A stretch of DNA of 64,000 nucleotides, taken from Calothrix sp. PCC 7716. GTDB lineage: Bacteria; Cyanobacteriota; Cyanobacteriia; Cyanobacteriales; Nostocaceae. The DNA lies in the NCBI RefSeq assembly GCF_019977735.1, contig NZ_AP025022.1, positions 1 to 64,000 on the forward strand, written 5' to 3'. The position numbers and the translations under genes were made by a program. Below are positions 46,101-54,617 of this stretch, piece by piece. The notes below the pieces were generated by a model, which saw only the letters and a program-made list of their open reading frames with translations, had not been told where the DNA came from and made no database searches. Numbering within the stretch: position 1 is the first letter of the stretch; each line of letters opens with the position of its first letter.

Positions 46101-46478
46101 CTAGAACGTAACAACCGCGCCGATGTCAACGCCTCTGGTGCAATTAGCGGCGCCGTCACTGGAGTCCCAGATATTACATTTATCGAAGAAAGCTTAACAG
46201 ATTTGCCCAACAACCAAGTAGACACAAATGCCCTCATCGCCAACAGTTGCATTGCCCGTACAGCTAATCAAAACAGCACATTTTTTGTAGTAGGTAAAGG
46301 TGGTATTCCCCTACGTCCCGACGATGCATCACTACCCAACTATTCTACAGGTGCAATTCGCTCTTTAGAAACCGCTTCCAGGCGCCAAGCTTGGAAAAGT
46401 GGCGACGCAGTAGTAGAAGCAACAGGAGTTTATGAATTATCAAATGGCAAACTCATGTTAAGTCGAGAATGTAATTAA
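43191..46478 (+). CDS. Filamentous-haemagglutinin-type exoprotein (TpsA) 1
   Basis: A 1,095-residue exported protein. The signal peptide ends near NPCFAQ. Residues about 35-170 form the two-partner-secretion domain (HSFREFNVSEGRSAFFFSPS, TNLFLINPSGFVFGENAALN, FVATTANGV). A long repetitive beta-helix follows, rich in GNAGNI/NAGNI turns (200-980). The C-terminal 90 residues (SCIARTANQNSTFFVVGKGG) are nearly identical in the second exoprotein. It would be passed through the outer membrane by the FhaC-like protein encoded at 52.5 kb. The start at 43191 or the GTG at 43212 are both possible. Confidence 0.88.
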   Translation: MTGEIVRVKSLYKLGFIITASFQAFLINPCFAQSSNIVPDNSLGAESSQVLRNVFGLPIEVITGGAPRGINLFHSFREFNVSEGRSAFFFSPSTQIQNILARVTGNNRSDILGTLGVFSSTQTNLFLINPSGFVFGENAALNVNGSFVATTANGVSLGETGLFSANEPARSNLLSVNPSALFYNAVNNQAQIRVNRSLSGLQVPNGKSLSLVGGDISIDGGRLNAPGGRVELGGLAGVGTVGIAINNGNVSLNFASNTPLSNVELKNDARVNTRGTGGGDIFVRANNFTATSGGRLASGTEGAGNGGNITVNANNVNFSGEGIIFGSGIYNVVAPGSLGNAGNIFINSRAFSATNGGTIRANTGGIGNGGNVEIISTDSFKLIDGNIDTRSVDVSTGNAGNISITTGAYIASGSNAYLNSGTLLTGQNAGNIILNADSIILENGSEINSSNIFGFGNAGKIDINAKKDINLSGDSSILAQSAGQGSGGAVTIKTNGSISFINSDIFTNVSLGSNGQAGDINIQASSLSMSDNSDFLASAFQEGNAGNIAIQTTDFINLNNNSQIAANNSTKAGGNISLLTRQLKLNNSSISGAALGSGAAGSLIIKATDEVEVSGLSKLTMDTIGNGNAGNLRIDTKKLTIQDGSRVSSSALGDNGAGGNIEINASDDVEITGTTPDGLTSSSIGTDTAGAGAAGNVKINTSRLIVRDGSTVSSFAVPGSSGKGGNIEINASESVEVSGMRPRSSSSSRIDTESSGTGNAGNIKISTGKLMLLDAGQISASTFASGLGGKVDINASNSIQIDGQRLNGFSASGIFSKSQPALTEALGKGGDIEIKTPSLNISNGGQINATALGTGDAGSIRINVDNFLNMRTGDIATSSARSSGGNIQIQAGNIRLFDDSDITTFVNSGAGGGGDINLTANTIIALGDSDILSFARDGKGGNINFNTTGFFNAPLYRPGSALTTIATRNQLERNNRADVNASGAISGAVTGVPDITFIEESLTDLPNNQVDTNALIANSCIARTANQNSTFFVVGKGGIPLRPDDASLPNYSTGAIRSLETASRRQAWKSGDAVVEATGVYELSNGKLMLSRECN

Positions 46479-46489
46479 AAAAAACTAAA

Positions 46490-46519
46490 TACCCCGACTG
46501 CTTGAAACAAATCGGGGTA
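46490..46519. terminator. Hairpin between convergent genes (ACCCCGA/TCGGGGT)
   Basis: TACCCCGA and TCGGGGTA pair across a 14-nt loop with adjoining A and T residues. It serves the exoprotein gene on one side and the small secreted-protein gene on the other. Copies follow the second exoprotein (51261-51288) and at 51644-51669. Confidence 0.7.
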
Positions 46520-46985
46520 ATCACTATTGGTATCCTCTTCTGAGATTTCTTATACGTTGCTGTTGAATCAAATGATTTTGCCAACGTAGCTGCTGACGCA
46601 TTCTCAACCGATATTCTTGGCAGGCGCCTCCATGTCCCCTTGAGCAAGCTTGAGCCAACTGGTTAAGATATCTTTGATAACGCTGTCCTTCTGGGATTGC
46701 AACGTTATTAACAAAACTGTTAGCCTCATTCACTAACTGATTAGTCTCTTGTAAAATTTGATTAACTTCTGGGTTGCTACTTTGAGCATTCACGGGATTT
46801 AATAATACTAATGTGCTGCCCAAGGTTAATAAAGAAGTAATAACTAGTTTGCGTATCATATTTTTAATCCTGCTTTCTTAGAATAATTGTTGTGTGTGCT
46901 GGGTGTTTGTTTCCCTCACACTTCTAAGAATAGAGAATCTTTTTTACAAACACACTCACCATTTCTACCATCTTCTTTGCACAAA
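46511..46985. repeat. Copy A of a segmental duplication (small secreted gene with flanks)
   Basis: The segment spanning the small secreted-protein gene and about 120 bp upstream of it is nearly the same as 51663-52140. Flank sequences such as TTAGAATAATTGTTGTGTGT and TGCTGGGTGTTTGTTTCCCT are identical. The rest of the gap to 47,207 is AT-rich without a gene. Confidence 0.8.
46524..46859 (-). CDS. Small secreted Gln/Arg-rich protein, copy 1
   Basis: A 111-residue protein with a clear signal peptide (LVITSLLTLGSTLVLLNPVN then AQ). The mature part carries NPEVNQILQETNQLVNEA, LNQLAQACSRGHGGAC and a C-terminal arginine/glutamine stretch (RQQLRWQNHLIQQQRIRNLR). Two cysteines may form a disulphide. 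It is convergent with exoprotein 1 and nearly identical to the copy at 51,679. Family unknown; possibly a periplasmic or extracellular partner of the exoproteins. Confidence 0.65.
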   Translation of the reverse strand: MIRKLVITSLLTLGSTLVLLNPVNAQSSNPEVNQILQETNQLVNEANSFVNNVAIPEGQRYQRYLNQLAQACSRGHGGACQEYRLRMRQQLRWQNHLIQQQRIRNLRRGYQ

Positions 46986-47207
46986 ACTACAACTATGCTG
47001 GCAGTAACACATAGTCAAGCTGGTATAAATCGCAGAAATTAGCAGATTTGTAGTGTCAATATCAAATTTTGCATAGTAAGCATAAGAAGGCTTTAACAAA
47101 TCATTACATTTCTATTTGTATGTAAATTTACTATTAAAATATTATGAAAATAATACAACACATGATAAACTACTGAAATTTCAAGTAATTGTAAATACTT
47201 AAATAAC

Positions 47208-50200
47208 ATGACTATGATATATAGACACATGATTTATAAACATAGAAATATAAAGATACTTATACTGCTGAAACTTGTTATCTTAAAGCTGATATTTACC
47301 GTAAATCCTGTTGGTGCCCAACAAATTCCTGTTCCTGATAATACTTTAGGAAATGAAAACTCAGAAGTTATACCTTTTGGTTTAATAGATATAGTTACTG
47401 GTGGAGCAACCAGAGGTTCCAACCTTTTCCATAGCTTTAAGGAATTTAACGTCGGTGTGGGAAGGGGGGTATATTTTTTTAGTCCTAATGCAAATATTCA
47501 GCATATTTTAGCACGAGTGACAGGGGGAAATAAATCTGAGATTTTAGGTGTATTAGGTACTCGCACGTTTGATGGTAGTAATATAAGCGCTTCTAATGCT
47601 AATTTATTTTTAATTAATCCGAATGGAATTGTTTTTGGCGAAAATGCACGTTTAGATATCGGTGGTTCATTTGTAGCGACAACTGCTAATGCTTTGCAGT
47701 TCGGTGAGCAAGGAGTTTTTAGTGCAACTAGTCCGCAAGTTCCAAGACTGCTAAATGTCAATCCTTCGGCTTTTTTATTTAATCAGATAGCTGCTCAAGC
47801 GATTATTAATCAATCTAGAGTTCCGAATACGATAAATCCCTCTTTTTTTGATGGTTTACGAGTTTCTAATGGGAAAAATTTACTATTAATAGGTGGTGAT
47901 ATCTCTTTAAATGGAGGAATTTTAAGCGCTTCTGGGGGAAAAATTAAATTAGGAGGTTTAGCGGCGCCAGGAACAATTAACTTGAATGTAGATGGGCATA
48001 ATTTCAATGTGAGTTTTCCTGAAAATATAGCAAAAGCAGATGTATCACTAAATAATAGGGCAGCTATAAATGTAAGCGGTGAGCGCGCGGGTAATATCAG
48101 TATAGAAGCTGGCAATGTCAGTTTTAGTGGAGTTTCACAGATAAACTCAGCAACTGGAAATGAAGACAGTGGTGATATTTTCATTCGCGCTGAGAAATTA
48201 GAGCTTTCGGGCAATTCCAGTATTTCTTCTATGACTACTGGTAGTGGTCAAAGTGGAAATATTAGAATCAATACAGATATCTTTACAGTTCGAGAAGATT
48301 CTTCGGTTTTAACTAGTTCTTTACTTACATCAGGGAAAGCAGGAGAAATTAGTTTACAAGCAAAAAATTCTGTTAATATATTTGACAATTCTGCGTTATC
48401 TACGGTAGCTATTGGAACAGGCAATGGAACGACTACAGGTTCTGGTGGTAATATTTCTATTGAAACGAAAGACTTAAATATTCAAAATAGTAATCTATTA
48501 GTTAGTACTTTTTTAGGTCAAGGAAATGCTGGAGACCTAAAAATCAAAGCAACCAATTCTGTCAATTCAAATAATAGTATTATAGCGACATCATCTCTTG
48601 GTGGTGGAACTGGAGGCTCTACTCTGATTGAAACAAAAAATTTGAGCCTTCAAAATGGAGCATCTATAACTACAATTGTTCTTAACCCTAACACTGTTGA
48701 TCTTAACGCTATTCTTGACCCTCAAGTTTATAGTGCTGATGGAATTTCCTTCTTTAACGCTTTAATAAGTACGATTAAACCACAAAATGTTGGTAATGCC
48801 AACTCAGGTGATTTAACAATTATTGCATCTGACTCCATAAGAATTAGTGGAGAATCTAAAAATGGTATTAGTAGCTTTTTGTCTACAGACACTTCAGGTA
48901 CTGGAAATGCTGGAAATATAAAAATTGAAACTGGAAAATTAAGTATTCAAGATGGAGGATATATTTTTGCCGGAACTCGTCCAAATAGTCAGGGGAAAGG
49001 AGGAAACTTAAGTGTAACCGCTCGTGACTCCATTGAATTAATTGGAACCAGTAAAAACGAAATTTTTTTTAGTGGTTTGTTTGCTTATACACGAGGAAGC
49101 GGTGATGCTGGAGAAATTCAAGTTACTACGGATAAGTTAATTGTTAGCGATGGGGCAAAAATATCAGCAGATACATTTAACCAAGGTAAAGGTGGCAGTT
49201 TAACAGTAACAGCTTCTGATTTTGTAGAAATTAGAGGTGCTTCAAAAAATAATTTATTATTGAGTAACTTAAGTACTAATACCTTTGCTTCTGGAAATGC
49301 TGGAAGCTTAAAAATTGATACTGGACGTTTAATTTTGCAAGATGGAGGTTATATTTCTGCCAGTACTGGTTTAAACAGTCAGGGTAGGGGGGGAAACCTA
49401 ACCGTCAATGCTCGTAACTCCGTAGAAATAATTGGAGTCAGTACAAATAAAGAGTCAACTAGTGGTTTATTTGCCGGAACTGAGGGAACTGGGGATGCTG
49501 GTAACTTGAAAATTGAAACGAGCAAGTTATATATTCAAGATAGAGCAAGAATATCAGCAAGTAATGTTAATCAGGGTAATGCTGGTAAAATCGATATTCT
49601 CACTAATTCGCTTGTTCTCACAAATGGCGCCGAAATTCTAAATGAAACAAGTGGTAATGGCAATGCTGGTGATATCAATATTAACACCGAATTATTATCC
49701 ATGAACAATATCTCTAGTATATTTACCTTCACCCGTGGAGAAGGAAATGCTGGTTTGATAACTATTAATGCTCGTGATATTCAAATGAACAATTTTAGTT
49801 TTATGAATAGTGGTATTAGGGCAGGAGGTATCGGAAAAGGCGCCGATATTAATATCCAAACTAATTCTCTATCATTGTTCAATGGGTCTCAAATAAGTTC
49901 TTCTATTTTTCGGCAAGAAGTAGATGACCAAGGGAATATAATTCCTGCAGGGAATGGAAATGCAGGAAATCTCAAAATAACAGCCTCCGATAGTATCACG
50001 CTTGCGGGAATGGGCGACAATGCCTTTAAGAGCGCATTTTTCACTTCCGCAGAAAGAGGCACAACTGGCGCCGCAGGAGATATTTTTGTTGAAACTGCAA
50101 ACCTGCAAATAAAAGATGGTTCAATTATTGGTGCTAGCACCTCTAATGCTAGTAACGGTGGTGATATCTTTATCAATACAAAAAACTTTGAAGCTCTAAA

Positions 50201-51248
50201 TGGTGGACAAGTTGTGTCTGCTACTCGTAGTAGTGGTAATGCTGGAACGATAAATTTTATTAACCCCATAGGAAATATAACAATTTCTGGTGTTGACCCA
50301 AACTTTCAGCGAGAGCTAGATCAAGCTATGATGTTTATCTCAAATACTCCCATAGCAAGATTTGACGAAGTAAGCGATATTATTAACAATGAAGCAGCTG
50401 CAAGTGGTATATTTGCAAATACTGCCTTGAATTCGACAGGAAATGGAGGCATAATTAATCTTCAAGGAAATTCAATCTCTCTAAACAATAAAGCTCAAAT
50501 TTCTGCACAAAGTCGAGGGACAGGCAAAGCAGGCGACATCAATATTAATGCTAGTCAAGGTTTCAACCTAAATAACGGTCAAATAATAACTACAGCCCAA
50601 CAAGCAGACGGAGGTAACATTAATATTACTTCTGAAAATATTCGCCTTCGCAACAACAGTGATATCAGGACTGATCTTTCCAGAGGTCAAGGTAGTGGTG
50701 GCAACATTACCCTCACTGCGAACAGTATTATTGCTGCAGAAGATAGCGACATTTTCGCCTTTGCACCTGAAGGACAAGGTGGAAATATCATATTTAACAC
50801 CCGCGCGTTTTTTAGTAATCCTCCCTACCGTCCAACCCCTTCTACCACAGACGCAACAACTCTCAACAATCTTAATGGAAATAACCGGGTTGATGTAAAT
50901 GCATCGGGTAGAGTATCAGGAAGCATCATCGGAATACCCGAAACAACCTTTATTCAAAACAGCCTAGCTGATCTACCCAACAATCAAATTGATACTAATG
51001 CTTTAATTGCTAATAGCTGCATTGCCCGTACAGCTAATCAGAACAGCACCTTTTTTGTAGTAGGTAAAGGAGGCATTCCCCTACGTCCCGACTCGGCATC
51101 ACTGCCCAACTACTCTACAGGTGCAATTCGCTCATTAGAAACCGCTTCCAGGCGCCAACCTTGGAAAAGTGGCGACGCAGTAGTAGAACCAACAGGAGCT
51201 TATGAATTACCAAATGGTAAACTAATATTAAGTCGAGAATGTAACTAA
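47208..51248 (+). CDS. Filamentous-haemagglutinin-type exoprotein (TpsA) 2
   Basis: A 1,346-residue exoprotein paralogous to the first. A signal peptide (LKLVILKLIFTVNPVGAQ) is followed by the secretion domain (HSFKEFNVGVGRGVYFFSPN, ANLFLINPNGIVFGENARLD, FVATTANAL), a longer beta-helix built of GNAGxI/SGNI repeats and a C-terminal segment (SCIARTANQNSTFFVVGKGG) nearly the same as exoprotein 1, while the middles diverge. The ATG at 47208 is used, with alternatives at 47217 and 47229. It should use the same FhaC-like transporter. Likely surface adhesin or matrix protein. Confidence 0.88.
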   Translation: MTMIYRHMIYKHRNIKILILLKLVILKLIFTVNPVGAQQIPVPDNTLGNENSEVIPFGLIDIVTGGATRGSNLFHSFKEFNVGVGRGVYFFSPNANIQHILARVTGGNKSEILGVLGTRTFDGSNISASNANLFLINPNGIVFGENARLDIGGSFVATTANALQFGEQGVFSATSPQVPRLLNVNPSAFLFNQIAAQAIINQSRVPNTINPSFFDGLRVSNGKNLLLIGGDISLNGGILSASGGKIKLGGLAAPGTINLNVDGHNFNVSFPENIAKADVSLNNRAAINVSGERAGNISIEAGNVSFSGVSQINSATGNEDSGDIFIRAEKLELSGNSSISSMTTGSGQSGNIRINTDIFTVREDSSVLTSSLLTSGKAGEISLQAKNSVNIFDNSALSTVAIGTGNGTTTGSGGNISIETKDLNIQNSNLLVSTFLGQGNAGDLKIKATNSVNSNNSIIATSSLGGGTGGSTLIETKNLSLQNGASITTIVLNPNTVDLNAILDPQVYSADGISFFNALISTIKPQNVGNANSGDLTIIASDSIRISGESKNGISSFLSTDTSGTGNAGNIKIETGKLSIQDGGYIFAGTRPNSQGKGGNLSVTARDSIELIGTSKNEIFFSGLFAYTRGSGDAGEIQVTTDKLIVSDGAKISADTFNQGKGGSLTVTASDFVEIRGASKNNLLLSNLSTNTFASGNAGSLKIDTGRLILQDGGYISASTGLNSQGRGGNLTVNARNSVEIIGVSTNKESTSGLFAGTEGTGDAGNLKIETSKLYIQDRARISASNVNQGNAGKIDILTNSLVLTNGAEILNETSGNGNAGDININTELLSMNNISSIFTFTRGEGNAGLITINARDIQMNNFSFMNSGIRAGGIGKGADINIQTNSLSLFNGSQISSSIFRQEVDDQGNIIPAGNGNAGNLKITASDSITLAGMGDNAFKSAFFTSAERGTTGAAGDIFVETANLQIKDGSIIGASTSNASNGGDIFINTKNFEALNGGQVVSATRSSGNAGTINFINPIGNITISGVDPNFQRELDQAMMFISNTPIARFDEVSDIINNEAAASGIFANTALNSTGNGGIINLQGNSISLNNKAQISAQSRGTGKAGDININASQGFNLNNGQIITTAQQADGGNINITSENIRLRNNSDIRTDLSRGQGSGGNITLTANSIIAAEDSDIFAFAPEGQGGNIIFNTRAFFSNPPYRPTPSTTDATTLNNLNGNNRVDVNASGRVSGSIIGIPETTFIQNSLADLPNNQIDTNALIANSCIARTANQNSTFFVVGKGGIPLRPDSASLPNYSTGAIRSLETASRRQPWKSGDAVVEPTGAYELPNGKLILSRECN

Positions 51249-51260
51249 ATCAACTAAATA

Positions 51261-51288
51261 ACCCCGACTGTTAGAAACAAATCGGGGT
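51261..51288. terminator. Hairpin between convergent genes, second copy
   Basis: ACCCCGA and TCGGGGT pair across a 14-nt loop, matching the hairpin after exoprotein 1. It lies between exoprotein 2 and the second small secreted-protein gene. Confidence 0.7.
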
Positions 51289-51293
51289 ATTTA

Positions 51294-51590
51294 TTAATAT
51301 CCTCTATTCATAAGCTTTTTTACACGCTCATATTCCGCGCGCATTAGCTTATCATATTTTTTACAAGCACTTATATCTCCACTTAAACAAACTTGAGCTA
51401 AATAATTGAAATATCTTTGATAGCTCCGTTGATTTTGAATTGTAACATTGTTAGTTCTACCTGTTTGCTCATTAGTATCTCGTCGAATTTGATTAACTTC
51501 AGAATTGCTACTTTGGGCATTCACAGGACTTAGCAAAACTAGTATACTGCCCAAGGTTAATAAAGAAGTAACAAGTAATTTGTGTACCAT
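51294..51590 (-). CDS. Small secreted protein, divergent copy 2
   Basis: A 98-residue paralogue with the same type of signal peptide (LLVTSLLTLGSILVLLSPVN then AQ). The mature part is related (NSEVNQIRRDTNEQ, YFNYLAQVCLSGDISAC) but much diverged from the other two copies and lacks the Gln/Arg-rich tail. The cysteine pair is kept, supporting a structural disulphide. It sits where copy 1 sits relative to its exoprotein. Confidence 0.6.
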   Translation of the reverse strand: MVHKLLVTSLLTLGSILVLLSPVNAQSSNSEVNQIRRDTNEQTGRTNNVTIQNQRSYQRYFNYLAQVCLSGDISACKKYDKLMRAEYERVKKLMNRGY

Positions 51591-51662
51591 TATTTTTTCT
51601 TCTACTTTATGAAAATAATTTTGTGTATAGTAGTTGCTTGTTTCCCCGACTATTTAAAATAA

Positions 51663-52140
51663 ATCGGGGTAGTTACTATTAATATCCTCTTCTGAGATTT
51701 CTTATACGTTGCTGCTGAATTAAATGATTTTGCCAACGTTGCTGCTGATAATTTCTTAACCGCCATTCTTGGCAGGCGCCTCCATGTCCCCTTGAGCAAG
51801 CTTGAGCCAACTGGTTAAGATATCTTTGATAACGCTGTCCTTCTGGGATTGCAACGTTATTAACAAAACTGTTAGCTTCATTCACTAACTGATTAGTCTC
51901 TTGTAAAATTTGATTAACTTCAGGGTTGCTACTTTGAGCATTCACGGGATTCAATAATACTAATGTGCTGCCCAAGGTTAATAAAGAAGTAACAACTAGT
52001 TTGCGTATCATACATTTAATCCTGTTTTCTTAGAATAATTGTTGTGTGTGCTGGGTGTTTGTTTCCCTCACACTTCTAAGAATAGAGAATCTTTTTTACA
52101 AGCACACCCACCATTTCTACCTTCTTGCTTGCATAAAACT
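51663..52140. repeat. Copy B of the segmental duplication
   Basis: This repeats 46511-46985 in the same orientation with few differences, including the signal-peptide region and the upstream flank through GAATAGAGAATCTTTTTTAC. The remaining gap to 52,537 is AT-rich, without a gene, and should hold the transporter promoter. Confidence 0.8.
51679..52011 (-). CDS. Small secreted Gln/Arg-rich protein, copy 3
   Basis: A 110-residue protein differing from copy 1 at only a few positions (VVTSLL for VITSLL; EWRLRNYQQQRWQ for EYRLRMRQQLRWQ). It keeps the signal peptide, both cysteines and the basic tail. It lies upstream of the FhaC-like transporter gene in opposite orientation. The few changes cluster in the tail, which suggests recent duplication or gene conversion. 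Confidence 0.65.
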   Translation of the reverse strand: MIRKLVVTSLLTLGSTLVLLNPVNAQSSNPEVNQILQETNQLVNEANSFVNNVAIPEGQRYQRYLNQLAQACSRGHGGACQEWRLRNYQQQRWQNHLIQQQRIRNLRRGY

Positions 52141-52537
52141 ACAAACCCGCTGGTAGCAACCTACAGACAAACAGGTATATATCAGAAACAATTATTTTGT
52201 TATTTCCTTTAATTTGATAAATGTCAGAAGCAATAAAAAATTTAAAAATCCTTAAATACTTGCATTTACACCATAAAATACACCAGCATTTTCTTATCTA
52301 GTAGATGCTTGTTTCTCTTATACCAATCATACGTAAAATGTATATATAACTACTTATATCTTAATTCTTAGCTTGTACCGGAACAAATTTGTATACATCT
52401 ATGACTATCTACAATGATAAGCATAAGGCTATTTTAGAAATCATTACATTTTTAAAGTCTATGTAAATTTTCTGTGTAACTATAGATAAAAATGATACTT
52501 TGTCTGATAAAATACTTCGCAGCCCTAGATTAAAATT

Positions 52538-54265
52538 ATGTCACAACCTATAATAATAGTAAAAATTATTACCTTCACACTTATTACTATCACCGGATTT
52601 ACCCGTATAGCAATAGCGCAGTCTCCCCCACCTCCTGGAGTCAACATCCCTAACAACACACCACAACGTGTAGAAGAAACTATCCCGAAACCAGAAGAAA
52701 CACCCTTACCTCCTTCTATTCCCTCTACACCAACACCTCCACCATTACAAACATCTCCCCCTACCCCACCCACTCAACCCAATCCCAGTAATATCAAGTT
52801 TGAAGTCAAAAAAATAGAGCTTATTGGTAATACGGTTCTGCGTCGTGAAATAAACGAGATAGTTAGTAAATATGAAAATCAGAAAAAGCTTTCTTTTGAA
52901 CAACTAATTCAGTTGCGAACAGAAATTACCCAACTATATATAAACAACGGTTACGAAACCTCTGGTGCATTTATACTCAATAACCAACCCCTCGACAGTG
53001 GAATTGTGCAAATTCAAGTCGTCGAGGGAGAATTAGAAAATATAGAAATTAGCGGCTTAAATAGATTAGAGAAAAGTTATGTTCGTAGTCGTCTACAATT
53101 AGCAACAAGGCGCCCATTAAACCGCAGACGCTTAGAAGAAGCATTGCAACTGTTACAGTTAGACCCACTTTTGCAACAAGTCAACGCCGAATTAACCGCA
53201 GGAGGCGCCCCAGGTCGTAACATCTTGCGAGTACAATTAAAAGAGGCGCCAGCATTTCATGCAGGTATTTCGGTAGCCAATAATCAATCACCAAGTATTG
53301 GGTCAGTACAAGGTAGTGTATTTGTACGTCATAATAATTTTACAGGATTTGGCGATAATTTATCAGCAGAATACGGACTTACCGATGGACTAAACATATA
53401 TAGCATCGCCTACAGCTTACCAGTCAATGCCCAAAATGGTACTTTCAACGTTCGTTACAGCAATAATAACAGTAAAATTATCGAAGAACCCTTTAATGAT
53501 TTAGGAATTCGTAGTGACTCAGAGACACTATCATTTAGTTTTCGTCAACCCTTAATAAGAAAACCAACAACAGAATTTGCCGTAGGTTTAGGTTTAGATG
53601 TACGTCGCAGTCAAACATATATCCTCGATGATATTCCTTTCTCCTTTTCCTCTGGACCAGAAAACGGTAGGTCAAAAGTTAGCGTCATTCGTTTTTCTCA
53701 GGACTGGGTAAAGCGGGATGCCAAAAAAGTATTAGCCGCGCGCTCACAATTTAGTATAGGAATTGACGCATTTGACGCAACAGTAAACAATTCGGGAACA
53801 GATGGATTATTCTTTGCGTGGTTAGGGCAATTTCAATGGGTACAACAAATTTCTCCAAGAACCATATTTTTAACAAGCATAAACGCTCAATTAACCCCCG
53901 ACTCCTTACTATCATTAGAACGATTTAGTATAGGAGGTGTAGACACAGTAAGGGGTTATCGGCAAAATCAAATTGTTTCAGACAACGGAATATTAGCAAC
54001 AGCAGAACTACGAATACCCCTAACTGAAAACCCTCGAAAATTACAACTCAATCCTTTTGTAGAAATGGGTACAGGTTGGAACAATAGTGGCGATAACCCC
54101 GACCCTGGTTTTATAATTGGTGTTGGTTTGGGTGTACAATGGCAACCAATTCGAGGTTTAGACCTGCGCGTAGATTACGGTATTCCTCTAGTATCAGTCA
54201 AAGATAAAGGAAATTCATTACAAGAAAACGGCTTGTATTTCTCATTGCGATATCAACCTTTTTGA
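52538..54265 (+). CDS. FhaC/ShlB-type two-partner secretion transporter (TpsB)
   Basis: A 575-residue outer-membrane protein. A signal peptide (IITFTLITITGFTRIAIAQ) is followed by a proline-rich linker (about 28-85), a POTRA pair (FEVKKIELIGNTVLRREI at about 88, and VVEGELENIEISG) and a 16-strand beta-barrel with the family motif VRGYRQNQ (about 470) and a final strand ending FSLRYQPF. It exports the two FHA-type exoproteins upstream. One transporter for two exoproteins implies shared recognition of the secretion domain. Confidence 0.9.
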   Translation: MSQPIIIVKIITFTLITITGFTRIAIAQSPPPPGVNIPNNTPQRVEETIPKPEETPLPPSIPSTPTPPPLQTSPPTPPTQPNPSNIKFEVKKIELIGNTVLRREINEIVSKYENQKKLSFEQLIQLRTEITQLYINNGYETSGAFILNNQPLDSGIVQIQVVEGELENIEISGLNRLEKSYVRSRLQLATRRPLNRRRLEEALQLLQLDPLLQQVNAELTAGGAPGRNILRVQLKEAPAFHAGISVANNQSPSIGSVQGSVFVRHNNFTGFGDNLSAEYGLTDGLNIYSIAYSLPVNAQNGTFNVRYSNNNSKIIEEPFNDLGIRSDSETLSFSFRQPLIRKPTTEFAVGLGLDVRRSQTYILDDIPFSFSSGPENGRSKVSVIRFSQDWVKRDAKKVLAARSQFSIGIDAFDATVNNSGTDGLFFAWLGQFQWVQQISPRTIFLTSINAQLTPDSLLSLERFSIGGVDTVRGYRQNQIVSDNGILATAELRIPLTENPRKLQLNPFVEMGTGWNNSGDNPDPGFIIGVGLGVQWQPIRGLDLRVDYGIPLVSVKDKGNSLQENGLYFSLRYQPF

Positions 54266-54293
54266 AAACCACCTTCTACGTAAATATTTTTAC

Positions 54294-54325
54294 ATGTAGA
54301 GACTGTACATGTACAGTCTCTACAT
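54294..54325. repeat. Perfect 32-bp palindrome
   Basis: The arm ATGTAGAGACTGTACA is followed at once by its exact complement, with no spacer. It lies 28 bp after the transporter stop. It may act as a terminator when transcribed or as a small palindromic element. The rest of the gap to 54,617 holds no gene. Confidence 0.8.
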
Positions 54326-54617
54326 TATGGACAAACAGCCGGACGGACATAATATCGCGAAGCCCTTCATAATATGAACACCTACCTGACGCTTTCGGTT
54401 GGTGCGAGCGCGAGTTAAAGAATTACTTCTTAATTGTACCCTACTAGACACTGGCTTCCGGAGTGTATCTAGTTACAATGCGTGAAAAATTTTGGTAGAG
54501 TTACCTACCATCGCTGCTTTACTCTCTTAATTTTTGAAAAATTTAGGGTAGTAACTCTCTCGCTCCAAAAATTATTCCTGAACATGGCTCTTGAGAGCGC
54601 TGCTACCCAACTTAAGC

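Noticed and set aside
47810-48214. 134-residue minus-strand frame opposite exoprotein 2
   Set aside because: Same cause: antisense of repeat codons.
52525-52773. Glycine-rich minus-strand frame opposite the transporter start
   Set aside because: Antisense of the proline-rich linker of the transporter.
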